DNA of 64,000 nt from positions 138,633 through 202,632 of the forward strand of contig NZ_JAIQYY010000005.1 of assembly GCF_020181035.1 (NCBI RefSeq), given 5' to 3'. Positions 9,407 through 18,606 of the stretch are shown here, piece by piece. This DNA comes from Streptomyces sp. CoH27 (GTDB taxonomy: Bacteria; Actinomycetota; Actinomycetes; Streptomycetales; Streptomycetaceae). A model generated the notes under the pieces. It made no database searches. It was not told where the DNA came from and worked only from the letters and a program-made list of their open reading frames with translations. Each line of letters starts with the position of its first letter. Position 1 is the stretch's first letter. Both the position numbers and the translations under genes were made by a program.

Positions 9407-9439
9407 AAGGGGCTCTTCCCGAGGCGGGAGGAGCCCCTT
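9407..9439 (+). terminator. hairpin terminator after nagF
   Basis: A 9-bp stem (AAGGGGCTC / GAGCCCCTT, 9407-9415 with 9431-9439) with additional inner pairing lies 43 bp after the nagF stop. Confidence 0.8.
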
Positions 9440-9465
9440 CCCCACGTGCGGCTAGGCTCGTCGCC

Positions 9466-10203
9466 ATGTCTCGCATCGACGGCCGTACCCCCGAACAGCT
9501 CCGCCCGGTCACCATCCAGCGCGGCTGGAGCAAGCACGCCGAGGGCTCCGTCCTCGTCTCCTTCGGCGACACCAAGGTGTTCTGCACCGCCTCCGTGACC
9601 GAAGGAGTCCCGCGCTGGCGCAAGGGCAGCGGCGAGGGCTGGGTCACCGCGGAGTACGCCATGCTGCCCCGCGCCACCAACACCCGCGGCGACCGCGAGT
9701 CCGTCAAGGGCAAGATCGGCGGCCGTACCCATGAGATCTCCCGCCTCATCGGCCGCTCCCTGCGCGCCGTCATCGACTACAAGGCGCTCGGCGAGAACAC
9801 CATCGTCCTCGACTGCGACGTCCTCCAGGCCGACGGCGGCACGCGTACAGCCGCCATCACCGGCGCATACGTGGCGCTCGCCGACGCCATCTCCTGGGCC
9901 CAGGGCAAGAAGCTGATCAAGCACGGCCGCCAGCCGCTCACCGGCACCGTCAGCGCCGTCTCGGTCGGCATCGTCGGCGGCGTCCCGCTGCTCGACCTCT
10001 GCTACGAGGAGGACGTGCGCGCCGAGACCGACATGAACGTCGTCTGCACCGGCGACGGCCGCTTCGTCGAGGTCCAGGGCACCGCCGAGGCCGAGCCCTT
10101 CGCCCGCGACGAACTGAACGCCCTGCTCGACCTCGCCGTCACCGGCTGCACCGAGCTGGCCGCGATCCAGCGGGCGGCTCTGGAAGCCACCCTGAGCAAG
10201 TAG
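9466..10203 (+). CDS. rph: ribonuclease PH
   Basis: A 245-residue phosphorolytic 3'-5' exoribonuclease that trims tRNA 3' ends. Family segments are present: the [20 protein letters not shown] start, [15 protein letters not shown], and [18 protein letters not shown] with the catalytic Asp pair. It is full length for the family. It starts 27 bp after the nagF terminator and is probably transcribed from its own promoter. Confidence 0.96.
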   Translation: MSRIDGRTPEQLRPVTIQRGWSKHAEGSVLVSFGDTKVFCTASVTEGVPRWRKGSGEGWVTAEYAMLPRATNTRGDRESVKGKIGGRTHEISRLIGRSLRAVIDYKALGENTIVLDCDVLQADGGTRTAAITGAYVALADAISWAQGKKLIKHGRQPLTGTVSAVSVGIVGGVPLLDLCYEEDVRAETDMNVVCTGDGRFVEVQGTAEAEPFARDELNALLDLAVTGCTELAAIQRAALEATLSK

Positions 10204-10231
10204 CGCGGAACGTAAAGGGCAGACCAACAGG

Positions 10232-10262
10232 GCGGGCGCACGCGGGCAACCCGTGCGCCCGC
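10232..10262 (+). terminator. hairpin terminator after rph
   Basis: An 11-bp perfect stem (10232-10242 with 10252-10262) with a 9-nt loop begins 29 bp after the rph stop. Confidence 0.8.
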
Positions 10263-10321
10263 ACCCGCGTCCTAGGGGTACGGCAGCCTAACCAGGCCTT
10301 ATCAGGGGAGGGACCACCATC

Positions 10322-10708
10322 ATGGCCGTCAGCCGACGCCGCCATCTCATCGCCGTCGCCGCCGTCGTGGCCACCGCCGCGCTCACCTCCGGGTGCGACA
10401 GCGTCAGCAAGGCCCTGGACTGCGTACACACCGCCGACGCCATCGCCGACAGCGTCACCGGCCTCCAACAGGCCGTGGAGAACGCCGCGAACGATCCGAC
10501 GCAGGCCGACGAGTCCCTCGACTCCATCGAGAAGAACCTGGACAAGATCGGCGACAAGACCGGCCACGCGGACGTGAACAAGGCGGTCGACGACGTGAAG
10601 AAGGCCGTCGGGAACGTGCGTACGGCGATCAAGAACGGGGACAGGACGCCGGACGTGAGCCCGGTGACGGACGCCGCCGGCGAACTGACCAAGGTCTGCA
10701 CAAAGTGA
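10322..10708 (+). CDS. small secreted lipoprotein
   Basis: 128 residues with a signal peptide and lipobox (LTSGC, Cys about 25). The remainder is a charged, predicted helical domain with heptad-like Val/Leu spacing (SIEKNLDKIGDKTGHADVNKAVDDVKKAV) and one Cys near the C-terminus (KVCTK). No enzyme motif is seen. GGGAGGG precedes the ATG. It resembles the many small conserved Streptomyces lipoproteins of unknown role. Confidence 0.75.
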   Translation: MAVSRRRHLIAVAAVVATAALTSGCDSVSKALDCVHTADAIADSVTGLQQAVENAANDPTQADESLDSIEKNLDKIGDKTGHADVNKAVDDVKKAVGNVRTAIKNGDRTPDVSPVTDAAGELTKVCTK

Positions 10709-10710
10709 CC

Positions 10711-10778
10711 TAGGGGCGCGGGGCTGTATCGATATGCGGCTCCGCCGCGTGGGCGCGACCAGCCACGACGAACCCGCA
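10711..10778. repeat. dispersed intergenic repeat, copy 1
   Basis: Read on the minus strand, this stretch contains a 32-nt core (10733-10764) that recurs with one mismatch on the plus strand near 55994-56027. Shared flanks include CAGCCCCG and TGCGGGT. The core can form a GC-rich hairpin (GCGGCTCCGCCGC). Both copies lie between convergently transcribed genes, consistent with a dispersed terminator-like element. Confidence 0.8.
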
Positions 10779-10792
10779 GCCGCCAACGGTGC

Positions 10793-11557
10793 TCAGCGCC
10801 TCCGGTCCCGGCGTTCTTCCCGCCGAGCCCGATGCAACTCGTGCCGCTCCTCCCGTCGCTGCTCGCGCAGCATCCTGCGCTCCTCCTTGAGCCGCTTCTG
10901 CTCGGCCCGGGTGACCTTGCGCTCCACCGCGACCCCGCCCCAGAAGGCGAACCCCCCGATGACCACCCGCGGAGCGCCGGGCTCGGGCGGCTCGTCGTCG
11001 TGGGGATGGTCGAAGCCACCCATGACACCGATGCCCCGGACGACGACCTCGACCCCCGGCGGCACGGTCACCTGCACCCCGCCCATGATCGCCACGCAGT
11101 TGATCTCGACCTCGTGGTCCGCGAAGTTCGCCTCGCGCAGGTCGATCTCGCCGCCGCCCATGAACGCGAGGCAGGTGAACCGCTTCGGCACCGTCCAGCG
11201 GCCCTTGCGCTGGAACCCCGACATGATCGCGACCCCGCCCGTCGACGACCCCTCACCGCCGACGATCCGGGACGCCCAACTCCCCTTCTCCACCGGCTCC
11301 TTGGTGAACGAAACCGGCGCAGGGGCGGTGGCCGCCGGCAGATCGCGGGTGATCGGGGTCAACTCGCCGTACGTGCGCGCCTTGTAGGCCGCTTCCAGCC
11401 GCTCCTCGAACTCCGCCATGTCGAGCCGGCCCTCGGCCAGCGCGTCCCGCAGCACCTCGGCCACTCGCTCACGGTCGGCGTCGGAGGCGCGGAGGTCCGG
11501 GGCGGGAGCGGCGGCCCGGTGGTGGTCCGGGACTGCCGGGACTGCGTCGTCGGTCAT
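10793..11557 (-). CDS. DUF1707 protein with LiaF-like C-terminal domain
   Basis: 254 residues. A DUF1707 domain (about 22-75, DLRASDADRERVAEVLRDAL) has the pattern of this short actinobacterial domain. A beta-rich region follows with repeated MGG motifs (AFMGGGEIDL, AIMGGVQV, GVMGGF), as in LiaF/cell-wall-stress response proteins. The C-terminus is strongly charged (EERRMLREQRREERHELHRARREERRDRR), possibly a coiled coil. No TM segment is apparent. It follows the ABC transporter genes by 9 bp on the same strand, so it may be the last cistron of that operon. Function unknown. Confidence 0.8.
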   Translation of the reverse strand: MTDDAVPAVPDHHRAAAPAPDLRASDADRERVAEVLRDALAEGRLDMAEFEERLEAAYKARTYGELTPITRDLPAATAPAPVSFTKEPVEKGSWASRIVGGEGSSTGGVAIMSGFQRKGRWTVPKRFTCLAFMGGGEIDLREANFADHEVEINCVAIMGGVQVTVPPGVEVVVRGIGVMGGFDHPHDDEPPEPGAPRVVIGGFAFWGGVAVERKVTRAEQKRLKEERRMLREQRREERHELHRARREERRDRRR

Positions 11558-11566
11558 GACAGCAGC

Positions 11567-12529
11567 CTACGAGACGGCCTTCTCCGCGTACATCTTGGCG
11601 ATGACAGCCTCGATGTCCGGTTCCCGCACCGACAGGTCGACCAGCGGATACTCCGCCGCGAGATGCGCCACGACCGGCGCCGCCGACTGCCCCGCCGGGA
11701 ACGCCAGCCACTGCCGCGGCCCCTCGACCCTCACCACCCGCGCCGACGGCACCTCGACCGGCGGCAGCTCCCGCTCCAGGTCCACCACCAGCGTCCGCTC
11801 GCTCTCCCCGGCCTCGTGCAGCCCCGCGAGCGGACCGTCGTACATCAGCCGGCCATGGTCGATCACCATCACCCGCGAACACAACTGCTCGATGTCCTGC
11901 AGATCGTGCGTGGTCAGCAGCACCGTCGTACCGCGCTCGGTGTTCAACTCCCGCAAGAATCCCCGTACCTTGGCCTTCGACACGACATCCAGGCCGATCG
12001 TCGGCTCGTCCAGGTACAGCACCTCCGGATCGTGCAGCAGCGCCGCCGCGATGTCCCCGCGCATCCGCTGACCCAGCGACAGCTGCCGCACCGGCACGTC
12101 CAACAGGGTGCCCAGTTCCAGGAGTTCGACGCAGCGGTCCAGGTTCTCCCGGTACCGGGCGTCGGGGATGCGGTACATGCGGTGCGCCAGCCGGTACGAG
12201 TCGATCAGCGGCAGGTCCCACCACAGCGTCGTACGCTGCCCGAACACCACCCCGATCCGGTGCGCGAGCCGCGTCCGCTCCCGCGAGGGATCGATCCCCG
12301 CCACCCGCAGCCGCCCGGCGCTCGGCGTCAGGATGCCGGTCAGCATCTTGATCGTGGTCGACTTCCCCGCGCCGTTCGGCCCGATGTAGCCCACCATCTC
12401 CCCACGCGCCACGGTGAACGACAGCGAGTCCACCGCCCGCACCGCACGCCGCTCCCGCTTGAGGAACCCGGTCTTCTTGCGCACCTCGAAGACCTTCTCG
12501 ACGTTTTCGAGCACGATGAAGTCACTCAC
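11567..12529 (-). CDS. ABC-2 type exporter ATP-binding protein
   Basis: 320 residues. Walker A is GPNGAGKST (50-58), the signature is LSLGQRMRGD and Walker B is VLYLDEPTIGLD, with the switch His in LLTTHDLQDIE. The C-terminal 80 residues form the usual regulatory extension. It starts at GTG 12529 after GGGAG, 9 bp downstream of the second permease gene. It powers the two DUF990-like permeases upstream. The substrate is not indicated; related systems export drugs or lipids. Confidence 0.93.
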   Translation of the reverse strand: MSDFIVLENVEKVFEVRKKTGFLKRERRAVRAVDSLSFTVARGEMVGYIGPNGAGKSTTIKMLTGILTPSAGRLRVAGIDPSRERTRLAHRIGVVFGQRTTLWWDLPLIDSYRLAHRMYRIPDARYRENLDRCVELLELGTLLDVPVRQLSLGQRMRGDIAAALLHDPEVLYLDEPTIGLDVVSKAKVRGFLRELNTERGTTVLLTTHDLQDIEQLCSRVMVIDHGRLMYDGPLAGLHEAGESERTLVVDLERELPPVEVPSARVVRVEGPRQWLAFPAGQSAAPVVAHLAAEYPLVDLSVREPDIEAVIAKMYAEKAVS

Positions 12530-12538
12530 CCTGGCTCC

Positions 12539-13405
12539 CTAACTCCCTGTGCTCCGATACGAACGAAGTCCCGCCCGCCAGGCCAGCCCGGCCAGCGCAC
12601 AGCAGCCCGCCGCGACCAGCGGAGGCGTGAACGCCACCCACTCCGGCAGGTCCAGCGGATACGGCCGCCCCAGCACGTAGGTCGCGGGCAGCCAGTTGAC
12701 GAAGGCCAGCGGCAGCACGAAGGTCACCCCGCGCACCAGCTCCTTCGCGAACACCGTCGGCGGATACTGCAACAGCGTCACCCCGCCGTAGGTGAAGGCG
12801 TTCTGCACCTCGGAGGCGTCCTGCGCCACGAACTGGAACGCCGCCCCCGCCACGAACACCGCACTGAAGATCGCGAAGCCGCTCAGCACCATCACCGGCA
12901 TCAGCAGCAGCTTCAGCGGCGTCCAGGCGATGCCGACCCCGGTCAGCGACCAGCCAAGGATCAGCGAGCCCTGCACCACCCGGCCCAGGCGCCGCAGCGC
13001 GAACCGGTCGGCCGCCACCTGCGCCAGCACCGGCACCGGCCGCACCAGCAGCGTGTCCAGCGTGCCGTCCCGCACCCGCCGCCCCAGCCGGTCCATCGAG
13101 CCGATCGCCAGATCGGCCAGCCCGAAGGCCAGGGCCGACAGCCCGTACAGGAACGCCACCTCCGGCAGCGAGTAACCGCCGAGCGCGCGCACCCGCGAGA
13201 ACATCAGCATGATCGCCACGAAGTCGAAGGAGGTCGCCGCGAAGTTCCCGAACGTGGTCATGACGAACGACGCCCGGTAGGCCATCGTGGACCGCATCCA
13301 CATCCCGGCGATCATCCCGTAGGCCCGCACCCCGGTCACCAGGCGAGCCTCCGTGGGAGTCTCTGTGGGGGTCTCCGTGGGGGGCTCCGTGGGGTTGTCA
13401 CCCAC
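12539..13405 (-). CDS. ABC-2 family permease (second subunit)
   Basis: 288 residues with six predicted TM segments and an N-terminal PTE repeat (TETPTETPTEA) before the first helix. Typical ABC2_membrane_6 features: SMDRLGRRVRDGTLDTLLVRPVPVLAQ, a cytoplasmic coupling region. The chosen GTG start overlaps the end of the first permease by 8 bp. A start a few codons later is possible because of the repetitive N-terminus. It forms a heterodimeric membrane part with its neighbour. Confidence 0.88.
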   Translation of the reverse strand: MGDNPTEPPTETPTETPTEARLVTGVRAYGMIAGMWMRSTMAYRASFVMTTFGNFAATSFDFVAIMLMFSRVRALGGYSLPEVAFLYGLSALAFGLADLAIGSMDRLGRRVRDGTLDTLLVRPVPVLAQVAADRFALRRLGRVVQGSLILGWSLTGVGIAWTPLKLLLMPVMVLSGFAIFSAVFVAGAAFQFVAQDASEVQNAFTYGGVTLLQYPPTVFAKELVRGVTFVLPLAFVNWLPATYVLGRPYPLDLPEWVAFTPPLVAAGCCALAGLAWRAGLRSYRSTGS

Positions 13406-14198
13406 CCTGGACCACCACCCGCCGCGTCGCCGCCGACTGCATCAGCCGGCCCAGACCCAGCAGCACCACCGCCCACGCCCCCTGAAAGAGATACGTCCGC
13501 ACCGGATCCGCGTGCCCCAGCAGCACATCGGCCGGCCCCTGGAGCAGCGAGGACCACGGCAGCGCCCGTACGACCTCGCCGAGCGCGCCCGGAAAGACGT
13601 TCAGCGGCAGCAGCATCCCGCTGCAGAAGAACCCGGCCAACCACATCATCTGGCTCACCCCCGTGCCGTCCAGCAGCCAGAACGCGCTCAGCGCCACCAG
13701 ATACCGGATCCCGAAGCCGACCACCATCGCCAGCAGCACCGCGACCAGGAAGGCCAGCCAGGTGCCGGCGTCGGTGGGCAGATAGACCGGAAAACACAGC
13801 GCACCGAAGACGAACGGCACGACACCCCGCCCGAGCAGCTGGAAACAGGCCCGCCCGAGATCGGCGGCGAGCCACCACAGCTGGAGATCGGCGGGCCGGT
13901 ACAGATCGATCGCCACGTCCCCCGAACGGATGCGATCCATCAGCTCCTCCTCGACGCCCCCGCCCCCGATCGCGAGCGTCGACAAGAACGCCTGCCCCAG
14001 CCACACATAGGTCACGACCTGCGCCTCGTCATACCCCCCGAGGTGCGGCTTCGCGTCCCACAGCGCCCGGTAGGTATAGACGAGGATCAGTCCGAAGACC
14101 GTGTTCGTGAACACCCCTGCCGCAGTGGCGGCCCGATACGTCGCGTACCGTCTGAATCCCCCCGCCGCGACGGCCACGTACAACCGTCCCGCGCCCAC
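13398..14198 (-). CDS. ABC-2 family permease (first subunit)
   Basis: 266 residues with six TM segments, paralogous to the next gene (coupling segment ELMDRIRSGDVAIDLYRPADLQ). The frame is open far upstream because it lies opposite the PBP gene, but GGAGG eight bases before GTG 14198 and the family length set the start. It is the first gene of a minus-strand operon permease-permease-ATPase-(DUF1707), divergent from the penicillin-binding protein with about 200 bp between starts. Confidence 0.88.
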   Translation of the reverse strand: MGAGRLYVAVAAGGFRRYATYRAATAAGVFTNTVFGLILVYTYRALWDAKPHLGGYDEAQVVTYVWLGQAFLSTLAIGGGGVEEELMDRIRSGDVAIDLYRPADLQLWWLAADLGRACFQLLGRGVVPFVFGALCFPVYLPTDAGTWLAFLVAVLLAMVVGFGIRYLVALSAFWLLDGTGVSQMMWLAGFFCSGMLLPLNVFPGALGEVVRALPWSSLLQGPADVLLGHADPVRTYLFQGAWAVVLLGLGRLMQSAATRRVVVQGG

Positions 14199-14398
14199 GT
14201 CAGTCCACCTCCAGGGACCGCTCGACACCGAAGCGCAGGAGCCTAGTCCGGAGGCCCGGCGACCGGCCACGCATTTTCGTGCCGAACCGTGCCGGAATCC
14301 GGGAACGGAACGCCAGGTGCGAGAGTCTTCAGACTGGGGGCAGAAGGCGTACGAGGCGTACGGCAACGTACGACGCGAAACAGGAGTCCGTGCACGAC

Positions 14399-17300
14399 AT
14401 GAGCGACGAGCCGCAGCCGCAGCAGCCGAACGACGGCGTGGCGCCGGAAAAGCCGCTGCCGGCTGAAGGGCCCGGCACCCCGGGACCCCGACCGGGCGAG
14501 GGAACGAAGGCCGAGGGTCCCGCACGGGCGGAGAGCCCTGCCGAGGCCGGGCAGCCTGGGCAGACAGGAGTAGGCCGAACGGGTGAGCCGACGGCCCCCC
14601 AGGACCGAACCACCTCGATCGCCCGAGCCCGCCAGGCGGCCCGCGGAGGCCGCGCCGAACAGGAGGGGACGAAGGGGACGAACAGGTCCGGGTCCGGCGG
14701 GGCTGCGGGGGCCGGTACGGCTTCCGGGTCTGGCGGGGCTTCCGGGTCCGGCGGGGTTGCGGGTGCCGGTACGGCTTCCGGGTCTGGCGGGGCTTCGGGG
14801 TCCGATGGGGTTGTGGGTGCCGGTACGGCTTCTGGGTCCCGTGGGGCTGGGTCTGGGGCTTTGGCGTCCGGCGGGGCTTCCGGGGTTGGTGGGGCTGCGG
14901 CGGCCCGTGGTGCCGACGCTGCGGCGGCACGCGAGACTTCCGCCGCCGACGACGCCTCGACCTCCGCTTCCGGCCCGGCTCCGGCGCGCGGCGACAGCGG
15001 TTCCCGCGCTGCTTCGGCGCCCGGCAGGGCGTCGGCCTCCGGCGGCTCCGTCTCCTCCGGCTCCGGCTCCTCCGGCTCCGTCTCCTCCGGCTCCGGCTCC
15101 GACAATGCTTCGGCTGCCGGGCAGGCCGCGTCCCGTGGTGGCGTCGGTTCCGGCGGTGATGCCGGGCGGTCCGGTGGGGCTTCCGGTCGCGAGGGTGCTT
15201 CGGCTGCGGGACAGGCCGGGGCCCGCGAGGGCTCCGGTGCTGACGCGGCTCGTGGTGCTTCCGGGCCCGCCGCGTCCGGTGCCGAGAAGCCCCAGTCGCC
15301 CGAGAGCACGCAGGTGCTGCGGCGGGTCAACGCGCCCCGACGCGCCCAGGACGAGCAGCCGGGTACGTCGGGTACGTCGGCCCGGGCAGGTCAGGGCCCC
15401 GATGAGACGCGGGCGCCCGAGACCACCCAGGTCCTTCGGCGGATCGGTGCACCCCGCGCGGCCGAGCCCGGCGACCCCGCCAGGAACGCAGCCACCGAGC
15501 CGGACGCCGACGGGCGTACTCCTCGTACCAACACGCCGGACACCGCACCCCGAGCCGGACGGCCCGGCGGTGCGAACCGGGCTGCCCGCACGGCCGGAGC
15601 GCTCGGCGCCGCCGGCACGGCCGCAGCCGCCGGCGCCGGTGCCGCGAACGCCGCCGGCCAGGCATCCCAGGCGGGCGCAGCGGGCACGGCGGCAGCGGGC
15701 GCCGCAGGCGCGGCAGCCGCACGCACCCGACGCCCCGGCACCGCAAACGGCCCCCACCCCGGCAACGGCACCGCAAACACCCCCGGCCCCCGCCCCGGCA
15801 ACGAAAACGGCACCGGCCATCGCACCGCCCCCACCGCCTCCCGCCAGATCCCCGGCCAGGCCCCCGCCCCCTCCTCCGAGGCAGCCACACCCCTCCTCGC
15901 CGGAGGCGACGGCACCGGCGGTGGCAAGGGCAAGAAGCCGAAGCGGCCCAAGCGGACCGGATGGCGGCGGATCATCCCCACCTGGCGCATGGTGCTCGGC
16001 ACCTTCCTCTTCGGCGTGCTGCTGATCATCGGCCTGTTCTTCCTCGGCTACTCGATGGTCAACATCCCGCCCGCCAACGCCCTCGCCACCAAGCAGGCCA
16101 ACGTCTACCTCTACGCCGACGGCTCCCAGATCGCCCGCGACGGACAGATCAACCGCGAGAACGTCACCCTCGCCCAGGTCTCCAAGGACGCCCAGCACGC
16201 CGTACTGGCCGCCGAGGACCGCGACTTCTACACCGAGTCCGCCGTCGACCCCAAGGCCATGCTCCGCGCCGCCTGGAACACCGCGACCGGCAAGGGCACA
16301 CAGTCCGGCTCGACGATCACCCAGCAGTACGTGAAGAACTACTACCTGGCCCAGGAACAGACGGTCACCCGCAAGGCCAAGGAGTTCTTCATCGCGATCA
16401 AGCTGGACCAGCAGAAGTCCAAGGACGAGATCCTGGAGGGCTACCTCAACACCAGCTACTTCGGCCGCAACGCCTACGGCATCCAGTCCGCCGCCCAGGC
16501 CTACTACGGCGTGGACGCCCAGAACCTCGACCCGGCCCGCGCCGCCTACCTCGCCGCGCTCGTCAACGCGCCCAGCGAGTACGACGTCGTGGCCCACCCC
16601 GAGAACAAGACCGCGGCCGTCGCCCGCTGGAACTACGTCCTGGACGGCATGGTCAAGAAGGGCTGGCTCAGCCAGTCCACGCGCGCCGGGATGAAGTTCC
16701 CCATGCCGAAGGAGCAGACGGTCTCCACGGGCATGTCCGGCCAGCGCGGCTACCTCGTCGAGGCGGTCAAGCACTACCTGACCACCAACAACATCCTCAC
16801 CGACGACCAGCTCGCGGCCGGCGGCTACCGCATCACCACCACCATCCAGAAGAACAGGCAGGACGCCTTCGTCAAGGCGGTCGACGACCAGCTGATCTCC
16901 AAGCTGGACAAGAAGAACAACAAGGCCGACAGCTACGTCCGCGCCGGCGGCGCCTCCGTCGACCCGAAGACCGGCAAGGTCGTCGCCATCTACGGCGGCA
17001 TCGACTACGTCAAGCAGTACACCAACGGCGCCACCCGCGGTGACTTCCAGGTCGGCTCCACCTTCAAGCCCTTCGTCTTCACCTCGGCGGTGCAGAACGG
17101 CTCGACCACCCAGGACGGCCGCACCATCACCCCCAACACCATGTACGACGGCACCAACGAGCGCCCCGTACAGGGCTGGAGCGGCGGCGCCTACGCCCCG
17201 CAGAACGAGGACCAGAAGTCGTACGGCCAGATCACCGTCACCAAGGCGACCGACCTGTCCGTGAACGCCGTCTACGCGCAGATGGCCGTCGACGTCGGCC

Positions 17301-18268
17301 CGTCCAAGGTCAAGCAGACCGCGGTCGACCTCGGCCTCAAGCCCGACACCCCGGACATGCAGCCGTACCCGTCCATCGCCCTCGGCACCGCCAACGCCAG
17401 CGTTCTGAACATGGCGGAGGCCTACGCCACGCTCGCCAACCACGGCAAGCACGGCACGTACACCCTGATCGAGAAGATCACCAAGGATGGCACCGAGGAC
17501 GTCAAGCTGCCCGACCAGCAGGCCAAGCAGGCCGTCAGCCGCGAGGCCGCCGACACCACCACCTCCATGCTCCAGAGCGTGGTCGACAACGGCACCGCCA
17601 CCGCCGCCCAGGCCGCCGGCCGCCCGGCGGCCGGCAAGACCGGTACCGCCGAGAACGACACCGCCGCCTGGTTCGCGGGCTACACCCCCGACCTGGCCAC
17701 CGTGGTCTCGGTCATGGGCCAGGACCCGGTGACGGCCAAGCACATGCCGCTGTACGGCGCCCTCGGCCTGCCCCGCATCAACGGCGGCGGCGCGCCCACC
17801 CAGATCTGGGCCCAGTACACGCACGACGCGCTGACCGGCACCCCGGCCTCCGACTTCGACCTCCAGCTCCAGCAGGGCGCCGACCAGCCGCAGCCCCCCA
17901 GCGCCAGTTCCTCGGCCCAGCCGGGCACGACCGGTGACCAGACCACCGGCGCCACCACCGCGACCCCGACCACCGGCGGCACGAGCACCACCCCGACCAC
18001 CGGCGGCACCAACGGCACCCCGACCAACGGCGGCACCACCACCGGCGGCACGACCACCAACGGCGGCACGACCACCAACGGCGGTCCGACCACCACCGGC
18101 GGAGGCACGACGACCGGCGGGGGTACGACGACCGGAGGCGGAACCACCACCGGCGGCGGCACGACCGGAGGCACGACCACCGGCACCACCACCGGAGGCG
18201 GCGACACGACCGGCGGCGGTACGACCGGCACACCGGCCGGCGCGGGCGGCGGAGGCCCCGGCGCCTGA
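14399..18268 (+). CDS. large class A penicillin-binding protein with long low-complexity tails
   Basis: 1289 residues from ATG 14399 (GTG 14390 is possible; AGGAG lies at 14382-14386). Residues 1-525 are Gly/Ala/Ser/Pro-rich, with imperfect repeats and two copies of a TQVLRR(V/I)(N/G)APR motif. A TM helix lies at about 528-555. The GT51 glycosyltransferase domain carries catalytic E606 (AAEDRDFY). The transpeptidase has S887-T-F-K890, S954-V-N956 and K1080-T-G. The C-terminal 110 residues are Thr/Gly repeats. It polymerises and crosslinks peptidoglycan at the membrane. The cytoplasmic tail is far longer than in typical class A PBPs and may bind division or polar-growth partners. The TQVLRR repeats resemble phosphorylatable Thr motifs (inference). 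Confidence 0.93.
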   Translation: MSDEPQPQQPNDGVAPEKPLPAEGPGTPGPRPGEGTKAEGPARAESPAEAGQPGQTGVGRTGEPTAPQDRTTSIARARQAARGGRAEQEGTKGTNRSGSGGAAGAGTASGSGGASGSGGVAGAGTASGSGGASGSDGVVGAGTASGSRGAGSGALASGGASGVGGAAAARGADAAAARETSAADDASTSASGPAPARGDSGSRAASAPGRASASGGSVSSGSGSSGSVSSGSGSDNASAAGQAASRGGVGSGGDAGRSGGASGREGASAAGQAGAREGSGADAARGASGPAASGAEKPQSPESTQVLRRVNAPRRAQDEQPGTSGTSARAGQGPDETRAPETTQVLRRIGAPRAAEPGDPARNAATEPDADGRTPRTNTPDTAPRAGRPGGANRAARTAGALGAAGTAAAAGAGAANAAGQASQAGAAGTAAAGAAGAAAARTRRPGTANGPHPGNGTANTPGPRPGNENGTGHRTAPTASRQIPGQAPAPSSEAATPLLAGGDGTGGGKGKKPKRPKRTGWRRIIPTWRMVLGTFLFGVLLIIGLFFLGYSMVNIPPANALATKQANVYLYADGSQIARDGQINRENVTLAQVSKDAQHAVLAAEDRDFYTESAVDPKAMLRAAWNTATGKGTQSGSTITQQYVKNYYLAQEQTVTRKAKEFFIAIKLDQQKSKDEILEGYLNTSYFGRNAYGIQSAAQAYYGVDAQNLDPARAAYLAALVNAPSEYDVVAHPENKTAAVARWNYVLDGMVKKGWLSQSTRAGMKFPMPKEQTVSTGMSGQRGYLVEAVKHYLTTNNILTDDQLAAGGYRITTTIQKNRQDAFVKAVDDQLISKLDKKNNKADSYVRAGGASVDPKTGKVVAIYGGIDYVKQYTNGATRGDFQVGSTFKPFVFTSAVQNGSTTQDGRTITPNTMYDGTNERPVQGWSGGAYAPQNEDQKSYGQITVTKATDLSVNAVYAQMAVDVGPSKVKQTAVDLGLKPDTPDMQPYPSIALGTANASVLNMAEAYATLANHGKHGTYTLIEKITKDGTEDVKLPDQQAKQAVSREAADTTTSMLQSVVDNGTATAAQAAGRPAAGKTGTAENDTAAWFAGYTPDLATVVSVMGQDPVTAKHMPLYGALGLPRINGGGAPTQIWAQYTHDALTGTPASDFDLQLQQGADQPQPPSASSSAQPGTTGDQTTGATTATPTTGGTSTTPTTGGTNGTPTNGGTTTGGTTTNGGTTTNGGPTTTGGGTTTGGGTTTGGGTTTGGGTTGGTTTGTTTGGGDTTGGGTTGTPAGAGGGGPGA
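14692..14880 (+). repeat. imperfect tandem repeats encoding the PBP N-terminal linker
   Basis: Units of about 54-60 bp (GCCGGTACGGCTTCCGGGTC... type) recur at least three times and encode AGTASGSGGASGSGGV-like peptides. This is the most repetitive part of the roughly 1.5-kb low-complexity coding tract. Confidence 0.8.
17938..18235 (+). repeat. Thr/Gly short repeats at the PBP C-terminus
   Basis: Degenerate 9-15-bp units built from ACCACCGGCGG encode TTTGGGTT-type sequence. The tract is in frame and coding. Length variation between strains is likely. Confidence 0.85.
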
Positions 18269-18289
18269 GACCCCATGGACCGGTCTCAG
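18265..18289. terminator. bidirectional terminator shared by the PBP and SMR genes
   Basis: An 8-bp stem, CTGAGACC (18265-18272) with GGTCTCAG (18282-18289), contains the stop codons of both convergent genes. Confidence 0.7.
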
Positions 18290-18606
18290 TGACCGCTGGT
18301 CGCCTTCAGCCCGACGACGGCGACCAGCAGCAGACAGACGAAGAAGATCCGGGCGGCGGTGACCGGCTCACCCAGCACCACCATGCCGAGCACCGCCGCC
18401 CCGGCCGCCCCGATGCCCACCCACACGCCGTAGGCGGTACCGATGGGCAGGGACTTCGCGGCGTACGACAGCAGAACCATGCTCGCGACGATCCCGGCAC
18501 CCGTGAGCACGCTCGGAACCAGCCGCGTGAAGCCCTCGCTGTACTTCATCCCGACCGACCAGCCGACTTCCAGCAGACCGGCGACGACCAGCAGAACCCA
18601 GGCCAC
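18286..18606 (-). CDS. SMR-family efflux/guanidinium exporter (SugE-like)
   Basis: 106 residues, four TM helices and the conserved membrane Glu (GLLEVGWSVGMKYSEGF). The SAAGA-like GTAYGVWVGIGAAGAAVLG segment matches SugE/Gdx-type proteins. GTG 18606 is chosen because GGAGG lies 8 bases upstream and the length fits the family; the frame stays open to 18714. These proteins act as dimers exchanging guanidinium or quaternary ammonium ions for protons. Confidence 0.9.
   Translation of the reverse strand: MAWVLLVVAGLLEVGWSVGMKYSEGFTRLVPSVLTGAGIVASMVLLSYAAKSLPIGTAYGVWVGIGAAGAAVLGMVVLGEPVTAARIFFVCLLLVAVVGLKATSGH

Noticed and set aside
10832..14110. A 1092-residue plus-strand frame across the DUF1707 and ABC genes
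   Set aside because: Arg/Pro/His-rich sequence opposite well-supported minus-strand genes.
14243..17824. A 1193-residue open frame antisense to the PBP gene
   Set aside because: It is the mirror of a GC-rich repetitive coding tract with Gly/Val/Arg-rich nonsense composition. The plus-strand frame has all PBP motifs.
17938..18235. CRISPR-like array at the PBP 3' end
   Set aside because: Units are 9-15 bp, degenerate, in frame and encode Thr/Gly repeats. There are no unique spacers and no cas genes.
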